This document shows positions 7,242-13,455 of a stretch of 13,455 bases of DNA, in pieces. Both the position numbers and the translations under genes were made by a program. Source of the stretch: FEN-1297 sp046704255 (GTDB taxonomy: Bacteria > Bacteroidota > Ignavibacteria > Ignavibacteriales > Ignavibacteriaceae); assembly GCA_046704255.1 (NCBI GenBank), contig JBJKSH010000160.1, forward strand, positions 1 to 13,455, read 5' to 3'. Under the pieces are notes generated by a model, which had not been told where the DNA came from, ran no database searches, and saw nothing but the letters and a program-made list of their open reading frames with translations. Position 1 is the stretch's first letter. Every line of letters starts with the position of its first letter.

Positions 7242-7831
7242 TAAAGCATACCTTTCAGATATGGTTCCATTTTTTTATAAATGCCCGTTTGTCTGGCATA
7301 TTCAATCAGCTTAGGAACAGATTTCCTTTTATCTTTTACATAAGATTTAAGCGACTCGAGCACAATATCCTCACCTACCTTGTTAAAATATCTGAAAAGG
7401 TCAGCTATAGTTTTTTCTTTATTATAAACTCTTATTTTTCCACTGTTGGTATTAATTACTTCAATACCGGGCTTATACACTCCGGTAGAAAAGTAGAAAA
7501 GATTTACGGGTGGATACTCAAGGTTAAATCTTGGTGTGTTCATCGGAACTGCAGTGTAAACTTCTAATGGATTAAATGTTGTAAGCTCATGGTATGATGC
7601 AGCGGAAAGCAGACAAATAACTGCATTCTTATTCGCATTACAAACGGCGGCAAAGCTTTCATTTTCGTCAAATGAATAATCGACAAGTTTGTAAAGTCCC
7701 GGTTTTATTTTCTCGATTATTCCTTCTGCAACTGCTTTGGAAATTGTTCTTGTGTGAATGCCAGAGTTTTTTAGCTCAGTCATTCGTGTAAAGCCTTTAT
7801 TTTTTTGAAATATTTTAAGGATTTTTTCCAT
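7241..7831 (-). CDS. abiEi: AbiEi family antitoxin / transcriptional autoregulator
   Basis: The 196-residue product matches the type IV AbiEi antitoxin family. A winged helix-turn-helix spans about residues 1-52 (MEKILKIFQKNKGFTRMTEL, then HTRTISKAVAEGIIEKIKPG). The C-terminal domain contains the family-typical LLSAASYHELTTFNP and a YNKEKTIADLFRYF block. In characterised pairs AbiEi represses its own promoter by binding inverted repeats and counteracts AbiEii without direct contact. The frame is intact and of usual length. Its stop overlaps the toxin start as TAATG. A long inverted repeat begins 12 nt upstream of its ATG, right where an operator is expected. I see no strong ribosome site before ATG 7831. 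Since the toxin frame is broken, the antitoxin may persist as a solitary regulator or an anti-addiction factor; that is inference. Confidence 0.9.
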   Translation of the reverse strand: MEKILKIFQKNKGFTRMTELKNSGIHTRTISKAVAEGIIEKIKPGLYKLVDYSFDENESFAAVCNANKNAVICLLSAASYHELTTFNPLEVYTAVPMNTPRFNLEYPPVNLFYFSTGVYKPGIEVINTNSGKIRVYNKEKTIADLFRYFNKVGEDIVLESLKSYVKDKRKSVPKLIEYARQTGIYKKMEPYLKGML

Positions 7832-7842
7832 GTTGTTTTGAT

Positions 7843-7891
7843 TGGTTCTTTTTGTAGGTAAAAATACAAAATTTACCTACAATTTGAACCA
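7843..7891. promoter_or_regulatory. Inverted-repeat operator candidate for AbiEi autoregulation
   Basis: TTGTAGGTAAA (7852-7862) and TTTACCTACAA (7872-7882) are perfect 11-bp arms around a 9-nt spacer. Beyond a 3-nt non-pairing gap on each side the symmetry resumes with TGGTTC (7843-7848) and GAACCA (7886-7891). The total is about 49 bp of dyad symmetry ending 12 nt before the abiEi ATG. Known AbiEi proteins bind inverted repeats in their own promoter, so position and form fit an operator. As RNA it would also form a leader hairpin. Confidence 0.6.
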
Positions 7892-8314
7892 TCTTAAATA
7901 TATATTTGCACGGGTTTAGAACCAAACAAATTGGGCATATAAATAGGCGGCAAACGGGAAATAATGCCGAATATTAGAAATGTTTGTGGTTTGTAGTCTG
8001 TGGCAGGTAGGTTGTGGTAAGTAATGTATATGAGTTTTTGTTTGCTATAAGTATCACATTGTAATAATTATTGCAAATGAAAACTTGCTAAGACTTAATA
8101 AGATTTGTCAGAATCTACCGCCTCGCGGTTGGATAAGTGATTAAGTAAAGTTAAATCTCACCTACGTTATTTCGATAGCCCGTTTTTCGGGCTATTGGCT
8201 TTACCAATTCATAGAACTTCAGGTATTTATACTCCTCTATAAGGCGCAGGGCAAATACTTATTTATTTCATTTTTATTTTCCGGAAAGATAAGTGAAAGC
8301 CATTTAACAAAATA
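7892..8314. other. Intergenic stretch between lipoprotein gene and abiEi
   Basis: I find no gene in these 423 bp. Minus-strand transcription from the lipoprotein unit must end here and that of abiEi must start here. Features seen: another GAACC half-site (7919-7923), a G/T-rich patch at about 7980-8025, a small stem ACCGC-CTC-GCGGT (8117-8129) and a better stem at 8175-8195. The TATATAT run at about 7899-7906, just outside the operator, is the likeliest site for an abiEi -10 element. Confidence 0.45.
8175..8195. terminator. Stem-loop that may end the lipoprotein transcript
   Basis: ATAGCCCG (8175-8182) pairs perfectly with CGGGCTAT (8188-8195) around a T5 loop (A5 on the minus strand). Neither side has a proper T-run after the stem, so it is at best an imperfect terminator or 3'-end stabilising stem, lying about 120 nt past the lipoprotein stop. 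No other hairpin is nearer to that stop. Confidence 0.3.
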
Positions 8315-8749
8315 TTAATTTATCCTTTCACAGACGTTTACAGTCCCGCCGGATTCCTTCATGGTTAATTTATTCCCGCTGATTGAATAAGTTCCGCCTG
8401 CTTTGTAACCGGGGACGTTTGATGAATCGCTGCCCTGGTTGCAAGTTGTAGATTGAAGCGTGGTTGAATAATTGTTCCCGCTTGTGGTATAGCTGTAAAC
8501 TTTAGTGCATGAATATGTTGGTATCTGCATTGTAATTTGTTTTTCGGTAATATCGAGTGTCATGTCATAGGCGGAAACATCTACCCCGTTTGATGTAAGG
8601 ATTTTCCATTTGCCGATTAAGCCGGTTTTAGCGCTGTTCTGGCTGGTCGGACTGTCATTCTTCTTACATCCGCTCAATATTACTCCAATCATAAACAGAT
8701 AGAAAACTATTACAGAAATTCTTTTCATAATTCCGCCTGAATTTTTCAT
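8315..8749 (-). CDS. Small lipocalin-like lipoprotein
   Basis: The 144-residue precursor has a lipoprotein signal peptide: a Lys/Arg N-region, a hydrophobic stretch (ISVIVFYLFMIGVIL), and lipobox LSGC with Cys28 as the lipidated residue, followed by KKNDSPTSQNS. The mature part begins LIGKWKILTSNG, the Gly-x-Trp strand of lipocalin-like domains, then alternates short beta strands (ITEKQITMQI, TYSISGNKLTMKES). It would sit in the outer or inner membrane facing the periplasm. The start is fixed by a strong AGGAGG (8755-8760) 5 nt before ATG 8749; MKRIS at residue 8 is a weaker alternative. It lies 27 nt after the T9SS protein gene and is surely co-transcribed with it. Ligand unknown; three Cys in the mature part beyond the lipidated one are noted. 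Confidence 0.8.
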   Translation of the reverse strand: MKNSGGIMKRISVIVFYLFMIGVILSGCKKNDSPTSQNSAKTGLIGKWKILTSNGVDVSAYDMTLDITEKQITMQIPTYSCTKVYSYTTSGNNYSTTLQSTTCNQGSDSSNVPGYKAGGTYSISGNKLTMKESGGTVNVCERIN

Positions 8750-8776
8750 AATAACCTCCTAAGATTTAGTGAATGT

Positions 8777-10819
8777 TTATTTTATTAAGATCATTTTTCT
8801 GGCCTCGCTGTAATTTCCAGCCTTAAGTCTGTAGAAATAAATTCCGCTTGCCAGCCTGCCCGCATTAAAATTAACGGAATAGCTTCCGGCCGGTTCATTT
8901 TCATTTACCAAAGTTTCAACCTGCTTTCCAAGTATATCGTAAACCTTGAGAGTAACATGATTGTAATTTGTAATTTGATATTTGATAATAGTGCTAGGGT
9001 TAAATGGATTCGGATAATTTTGTTCAAGCTTGTAACTCGAGATTACCTGATTACTATTCTTTATTCCTGTAGTTCCTCCGCCGTACTCGAATACCCAGGC
9101 ACGTGGAACTAATGCAGCATCCGTTCCGATTTGGAATTGAGGGCTCAACTGTGTTACTAATAATTCATCATGCCCGTCATTGTTTAAATCCGCTGCCAAT
9201 GCATAACAATTTTTATATGGACCGGAAAGGGTATCAACTACTTCACCTTCGGAGTTTACAAGAACATAGAAAGATTTTACTCCCGTTGAAAGATCACCTC
9301 TGGTTACATTAAAGACAAACTTGTTCTTTCCGTCTCCGTTTAAGTCTGTTAGTTTAATGTTAGTTGGATCTTCGGGTGGAGTCCACAAATCAATGTCTAC
9401 CAAAGATGTCCAGTTAGACGGCATAAAAGGTCCTGCAATGCTTTGGAAAGAATCAATGGTATCCTTACAAATCCAATCTGTAGCGAATGAAGAACCGTTA
9501 TAGGATAGCATCTCAAGTCTCTGTGGTTCAGTTGAAAAAGGCACCCAACTTATACCCAGCATCCGATTCTTGCCGTCATTTTTAAAGTCACCGACAGCCA
9601 CAACTTCTAACGTAGAATCATGCCAGATAGGATTTGCGCTTTTGCTGAGGTCATAAATAAAAGTACCGGCATCTCCTAAAAAATCCATATAGGAAGAAAC
9701 AATAATTTCTTTATTGGAGGAGTTGGTTATATTTTTTACAAAATAGCTTTTAATGGCGCTTCCCGGAACTTTGATTCTATATTTTAGATTGAATGTCTTA
9801 TCATAAATATATAGTGAATCTCCGGTGCCTCCGCTTTGTGTAACGATTTGGTATGGAGAAGTGCCGTCTACATTTTCCGGAACCAGGTACATCGAATTAA
9901 GAGCAGGAAGAATTGCAATGCTCTGGAATTTTTTAATTGAAGCATTCCATTGAAAGAATTGCGGGGAACCGTCAACGGATGATACCAATTCAGGGATGCC
10001 GTCTCCGTTTAAATCGGCGCTTGTAGTTGCATGAAGTCCAAACATTAACGTGAGTATGGTTGCTCTTGTTTCGTCAATGGAATCTATAACTGAAAAATTA
10101 TTATAAACGTAAAATCTATAGGCATAACCGGATAATAAGCCAAGGTTTGTCAGACCGATGATTTCCTTCAATCCGTCGCCGTTAAGATCTATGTTAGGAT
10201 ATGAATCGCCGGTAGGAACGTTCGAGACGAAGAAGCCGCCCTGTCCGTTTTCGCCTTGGTCAAAGTTTATTACTGAGTTCCCGTCAATCTTATTATAGAT
10301 TTTCGCAACCGGTGAGCCGGTAGATCCTGTATTTAATCCGCCTATATGTATTAAGAAGTCAAGCTTGTTCGGATCTGTCAAAGGGAAATAATCCGATTCC
10401 GTAATCATTGGTTTCTTAAATGTAGTATCCGTGAAGCTTGCGTTAAGGCTAAAGTTTGACGGATTAAAAAAGTAAGACGTTACCGTCCCGGCTGCAGTAT
10501 CCTGCTTTACGCCGTAAAGAGTTTTCTTCCCTGTACCGTCATCCAGGGCATTATAGTTCTTCGTCGTAGAAAACATTAGAAGATTAGGATCAAATAAGTC
10601 CAGACTATCCATTTCAAATATTGTATTGATCTTTGAGCCGGTAACTTTTAAAGGAGTGGTTTTTAAATTTAATGAGGCTCTCTGAGTTTTAAAGATAGAT
10701 TCATTTGGATTTAATCTCTTGACTTTGCCGTTCTGATATATCAGGCTAATTGAGCTCTGAGACATGGATATGCCTGCTGCAAATATCACTATTAAAAAAA
10801 ACATTGTAACAGTTTTCAT
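8777..10819 (-). CDS. T9SS-secreted FG-GAP/VCBS-like repeat protein with type A sorting domain
   Basis: The 680-residue precursor has a signal peptide (MKTVTMFFLIVIFAAGISMS, cleavage probably before QSS). The body carries five DxNxDG-type calcium-loop repeats typical of FG-GAP/VCBS blades: DLNGDG (211), DLNGDG (269), DFKNDG (411), DLNGDG (492) and DLNNDG (544), consistent with a beta-propeller. The last 85 residues are a type A T9SS sorting domain: YPNPFNPST (602-610), KVYDILGKQVETL, and ASGIYFYRLKAG before the basic end. The protein should cross the inner membrane by Sec and be exported or anchored by the type IX system. An upstream in-frame GTG at 10825 overlaps the AGGAG ribosome site (10825-10829), so I start at ATG 10819, 5 nt after it. 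The next gene encodes the small lipoprotein. Role unknown; adhesion or surface display is plausible. Confidence 0.92.
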   Translation of the reverse strand: MKTVTMFFLIVIFAAGISMSQSSISLIYQNGKVKRLNPNESIFKTQRASLNLKTTPLKVTGSKINTIFEMDSLDLFDPNLLMFSTTKNYNALDDGTGKKTLYGVKQDTAAGTVTSYFFNPSNFSLNASFTDTTFKKPMITESDYFPLTDPNKLDFLIHIGGLNTGSTGSPVAKIYNKIDGNSVINFDQGENGQGGFFVSNVPTGDSYPNIDLNGDGLKEIIGLTNLGLLSGYAYRFYVYNNFSVIDSIDETRATILTLMFGLHATTSADLNGDGIPELVSSVDGSPQFFQWNASIKKFQSIAILPALNSMYLVPENVDGTSPYQIVTQSGGTGDSLYIYDKTFNLKYRIKVPGSAIKSYFVKNITNSSNKEIIVSSYMDFLGDAGTFIYDLSKSANPIWHDSTLEVVAVGDFKNDGKNRMLGISWVPFSTEPQRLEMLSYNGSSFATDWICKDTIDSFQSIAGPFMPSNWTSLVDIDLWTPPEDPTNIKLTDLNGDGKNKFVFNVTRGDLSTGVKSFYVLVNSEGEVVDTLSGPYKNCYALAADLNNDGHDELLVTQLSPQFQIGTDAALVPRAWVFEYGGGTTGIKNSNQVISSYKLEQNYPNPFNPSTIIKYQITNYNHVTLKVYDILGKQVETLVNENEPAGSYSVNFNAGRLASGIYFYRLKAGNYSEARKMILIK

Positions 10820-10867
10820 CTTCACTCCTGCAATTAGTGTTGAATAATTTTTTCAGTCGGCTTTTTT

Positions 10868-10896
10868 CAAATATAATTTTGAATTATTTTTCAAAA
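10868..10896 (-). promoter_or_regulatory. Promoter candidate of the T9SS protein-lipoprotein unit
   Basis: On the minus strand TATATTTG (10875-10868) matches the Bacteroidetes-type -7 element TAnnTTTG, with TTTTG 16 nt upstream as a possible -33 element. That TTTTG belongs to an inverted repeat TTTTGAA-N6-TTCAAAA (10877-10896), which might be a regulator site. It lies about 50 nt before the ATG. AT-rich context makes chance matches possible. Confidence 0.35.
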
Positions 10897-11014
10897 CCGC
10901 AGAAGTAAATTAAACTCCCAAACAGGCCTTAACAATCGCATAACAGTAGTAATTTTTACTTGTCGTAGGGTTTACAAAAACGGTTGAAGTCTATTGAGAT
11001 TTGTAATTCGGGAT

Positions 11015-11665
11015 TCAGTTTTTTCGTTTTAGAATGACGCGCTGATCATTTACCTTTAGCAGTGCTTCGGTTCTAGAATGCACCTGCAGCTTTTCATAAA
11101 TATTTCTTATATGTGTTCGTACTGTTTCTATGCTGATGAAAAGCTTCTCGGCAATTTCTTTATAACGATATCCCTTTGAAAGATAAGAAAGTATTTCCGA
11201 TTCGCGGCCGGATAAATTCTCATCCGGAATTATTTCTTCCGGTGACTTTTGAAATGCTGCAACTACTTTTCTTGCTATCTGGCTGGACATTGGTGAGCCC
11301 CCGTTTACCACATCTTTTATGGCTTCCAGGAGAAGTGCCGCAGAAGTTTTCTTAAGAATATAACCGCTTGCGCCTGCCTGCAGAGATTTGAAAATGTTAT
11401 CTTCATCTTCAAATATAGTCAACATTATAATTTGAATGTCTTTTCTTAGTCGCTTCAATTCAGAAACACACTCAATACCCGATTTACCGGGCAGGTTTAT
11501 ATCCATTAGCACTACGTCGATGTTCGATTCCGGCAGCTCTTTTAATGCATCTTCGGCATTAGAAAAACTTGCTGTGCAATTAAATCCTTCCGATGTCTTA
11601 ATAAGATATACAAGTCCTTCACGTATATCTCTGTTATCTTCAACTATCGCTAAATTTATCTTCAT
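11015..11665 (-). CDS. NarL/FixJ-family two-component response regulator
   Basis: The 216-residue protein has an N-terminal receiver domain with the acidic pair Glu9-Asp10, phospho-acceptor Asp55 (in LMDINLPG), Thr83 and Lys105, so all key residues are present. A linker leads to a LuxR-type helix-turn-helix (about 149-208: LSGRESEILSYLSKGYRYKE, then VRTHIRNIYEKLQVHSRTEA). Phosphorylation should favour DNA binding and transcription control. It lies 75 nt downstream of the sensor kinase gene on the same strand, so the two form a pair. I see no strong ribosome site before ATG 11665. Targets are unknown; the T9SS protein unit immediately downstream is a possible one, by position only. Confidence 0.95.
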   Translation of the reverse strand: MKINLAIVEDNRDIREGLVYLIKTSEGFNCTASFSNAEDALKELPESNIDVVLMDINLPGKSGIECVSELKRLRKDIQIIMLTIFEDEDNIFKSLQAGASGYILKKTSAALLLEAIKDVVNGGSPMSSQIARKVVAAFQKSPEEIIPDENLSGRESEILSYLSKGYRYKEIAEKLFISIETVRTHIRNIYEKLQVHSRTEALLKVNDQRVILKRKN

Positions 11666-11740
11666 AAAATTTCATATTACGAAATAAAACTTATCCCAAT
11701 TATGCCTGCTGATCAATCACATGAAAGTAGTATTTGCCGC

Positions 11741-13455
11741 TTACCCTATTTTAACAGTAATTTCTATCAGCAAACCGTTGCCCGGTGAGGTAACTAAATT
11801 AAATCTGCCGTCAATCTCTTCAATACGCCTTTTCATATTGTTCAAACCGTTTCCGAATCTGGAAATTTTTTCTTCTGAAAATCCGTTACCGTTGTCTTTT
11901 ATATTTATTACAAGATCAGGCTCATTATAATTCAGCTTTAACTTAACCAGGTTTGCAGAAGAATGCTTGACAATGTTGTTAAATGATTCTTTTACTACTA
12001 AAAATATATTCCTTCTGAATTCCGCCGATAATGGAACCGGCGGATAATTTTCTGAAAAATCAAAATGACATTCTATATCCGTACCCTCGAGAAATTCATA
12101 AGTGTATTCCCTCAGGTATGCGGCAAGGTTATCAAGCTTATCGTTTTTCGGATTTATTGCCCAAATTATCTCACTCATATTGTCGATTACATCCCTCGAT
12201 ATCTCCGAAATTTTGCTTAGCGTTGATTCTGTTTTACTCCGGTCGTCCGCTCCTTTCTGAATCATCTCACTTAATATTGCTATCTTTGTCAAACTGGAGC
12301 CTACCACAAAATGGATATCCTTAGAAATTCTTAAGCGCTCTCTTTCTATTAAAGTCTGCCTTTCAAGCTCCGCTCTATAAAGCTTAGACATCTGCAGGAT
12401 AGCTGCCGTTCTGTTTGCAAGAAGGTTCAGCATCTCTACATCCTGCCGGGTATAAATCCTTTCGGATTTCTTTGGCCCGCTTATAAAAAATCCTGAAAGG
12501 CTGTTTTCATAATTTACCCTTGTAATTACTTCTGCGTTTATGTCGCTGAAAAATAGAGGCGGATTTTTTAGCTCGCTTGCTGCAATAGTCTGCAAAGCAC
12601 CGCTATAATCGTTTTGATTTTCCGGCATCTCAAAGTTCATTCCTTCGAAAGTCTTTGCTTTTCCCAACCCGCATTTTATAACCAAACTTTTGTCTTCACC
12701 TGCGGTTGAAAATGCAAATGATGCAAAGTGGAAAATTTTATCAATCTCATAGCAGATATTCTCAACCAGTTTATCAGAATCGTATTTCCCTATAAGGTTG
12801 TGTTCAAAGTTTAACGCCGCTGTTGTCGGATCATAATCTTCACGATGGAAAAATTTGTCTATCCGCTTTTGTAAAATCTCTCTTGATGGTATAAACAACA
12901 ATGCCGAAAATACAAGTCCAATTAGTCTTGATGTATCCGAATTTTCACTGACTAATAGCCCGGAGAGCCTGTACAAAATCAAATAGCCTCCAACTAAAAT
13001 TATCGTGAGAGAAAAGTACAGAATACTTTTCCTTATAATTATTTCTATATCCCAAAGCCTGTAACGAAGAATTGCAAAAGAAATGCAAACAAGCAAAATT
13101 ATTGTACCCGCAGCAAATGCAACCCACATACTGTTCGGGATAATTTCATCAAAATTAAAATTAGAATTCATGCCTAAACCGAATAATGTTTCGGGAAGCA
13201 GTCCGGCTACTATTCCGATCATCACCCATCTAAGCTGGTTATGCGCCGCTACTTCCTTTATTTTGAAGAAATTGTATAGGCTTACAAAAATTGCAGATAA
13301 TAAAGTTAAGCCCATCCAGAGCAATCCTATTTGAATCGACCGGTAAAAAAATGCTTCAGTAACTTCATTCATGTCAAAATAAAACCTTATGATTGAATAC
13401 ATCATAAATAATGACACGGGGATTGTTAGTGTATATAATGCCGGCATCAAATATT
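11741..13455 (-). CDS. Multi-pass membrane sensor histidine kinase (HisKA_3 type), 5' end outside window
   Basis: The frame stays open to the right edge (TAT-TTG-ATG at its first visible codons), so the start lies outside. Counting from TTG 13450, at least six membrane segments are seen (about 5-25, 37-62, 73-94, 107-133, 142-167, 174-193), including the RYRLWDIEIIIRKS joint typical of ComP-like kinases. A GAF-like region (about 215-355) and a short coiled coil (about 358-372) follow. The HisKA_3 helix has His380 (ISKDIHFVVGSSLTK), then an IIWAINPKND block. The HATPase domain has an N-box ESFNN (488-492), G1 DNGNGF (519-524) and GNGLNNMKRR (533-542). Normally the residue after the His is Asp or Glu; here it is Phe381. 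ATP-binding motifs look intact. Its partner is the NarL-type regulator 75 nt downstream. Signal unknown. Confidence 0.95.
   Translation of the reverse strand, partial: YLMPALYTLTIPVSLFMMYSIIRFYFDMNEVTEAFFYRSIQIGLLWMGLTLLSAIFVSLYNFFKIKEVAAHNQLRWVMIGIVAGLLPETLFGLGMNSNFNFDEIIPNSMWVAFAAGTIILLVCISFAILRYRLWDIEIIIRKSILYFSLTIILVGGYLILYRLSGLLVSENSDTSRLIGLVFSALLFIPSREILQKRIDKFFHREDYDPTTAALNFEHNLIGKYDSDKLVENICYEIDKIFHFASFAFSTAGEDKSLVIKCGLGKAKTFEGMNFEMPENQNDYSGALQTIAASELKNPPLFFSDINAEVITRVNYENSLSGFFISGPKKSERIYTRQDVEMLNLLANRTAAILQMSKLYRAELERQTLIERERLRISKDIHFVVGSSLTKIAILSEMIQKGADDRSKTESTLSKISEISRDVIDNMSEIIWAINPKNDKLDNLAAYLREYTYEFLEGTDIECHFDFSENYPPVPLSAEFRRNIFLVVKESFNNIVKHSSANLVKLKLNYNEPDLVINIKDNGNGFSEEKISRFGNGLNNMKRRIEEIDGRFNLVTSPGNGLLIEITVKIG

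Noticed and set aside
10823..10825. GTG start for the T9SS protein.
   Set aside because: This GTG overlaps the AGGAG ribosome site itself; ATG 10819 has correct spacing.
1..13455. CRISPR array or tandem repeat array.
   Set aside because: No regularly spaced direct repeats were seen; the only tandem copies are two short 10-mers at 6131-6150.

Overview
The window is AT-rich bacterial DNA, and every gene I can support lies on the minus strand. The best clue to the organism is a secreted protein whose C-terminus carries the YPNPFNPST-type type A sorting signal of the type IX secretion system. Together with clear Shine-Dalgarno sequences (AGGAGG, AGGAG, AGAGG, GAGG), this points to the Ignavibacteria/Melioribacter side of the FCB group rather than classical Bacteroidetes. 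That is an inference from motifs, not a database result.

Regions, in plus-strand order. (1) 1-2057: an SMC/Rad50-like ABC ATPase with a CPVC hook, running off the left edge. It overlaps a 67-residue gene of unknown function (2050-2253) by 8 nt. (2) 2258-3095: a damage-inducible protein D (DinD) gene in two pieces, an N-terminal fragment (2751-3095) and a C-terminal fragment (2258-2455). The middle is replaced by about 295 bp of unrelated sequence that carries a plus-strand promoter-like pair and a strong hairpin-plus-T-run terminator. (3) 3092-5965: a complete SNF2/RapA-type helicase whose TGA overlaps the dinD start as ATGA. (4) 6297-7831: an AbiE type IV toxin-antitoxin pair. The antitoxin AbiEi is intact and has a long inverted repeat in front of it. 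The toxin AbiEii is interrupted by two in-frame TAA codons and also carries a GC-rich palindromic insert near its N-terminus. (5) 8315-10819: a small lipoprotein and a large T9SS-exported FG-GAP-like protein in one transcription unit. (6) 11015-13455: a NarL-type response regulator and a multi-pass HisKA_3-type sensor kinase that runs off the right edge.

Regions 1-4 look like a partly decayed defence island. Transcription of the helicase unit would run through the dinD fragments and the small gene into the ATPase. The AbiE pair sits directly upstream of it and looks like a solitary antitoxin beside a dead toxin. Regions 5-6 look like ordinary envelope and signalling genes of this lineage. The most notable oddity there is a phenylalanine directly after the kinase's phospho-accepting histidine, where an acidic residue is expected.

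The strongest leads are the hook ATPase with its small coupled partner next to the SNF2 helicase, the promoter-terminator cassette lodged in broken dinD, the AbiE operator beside a doubly nonsense-mutated toxin, the in-frame palindromic insert, and the kinase His-Phe substitution.
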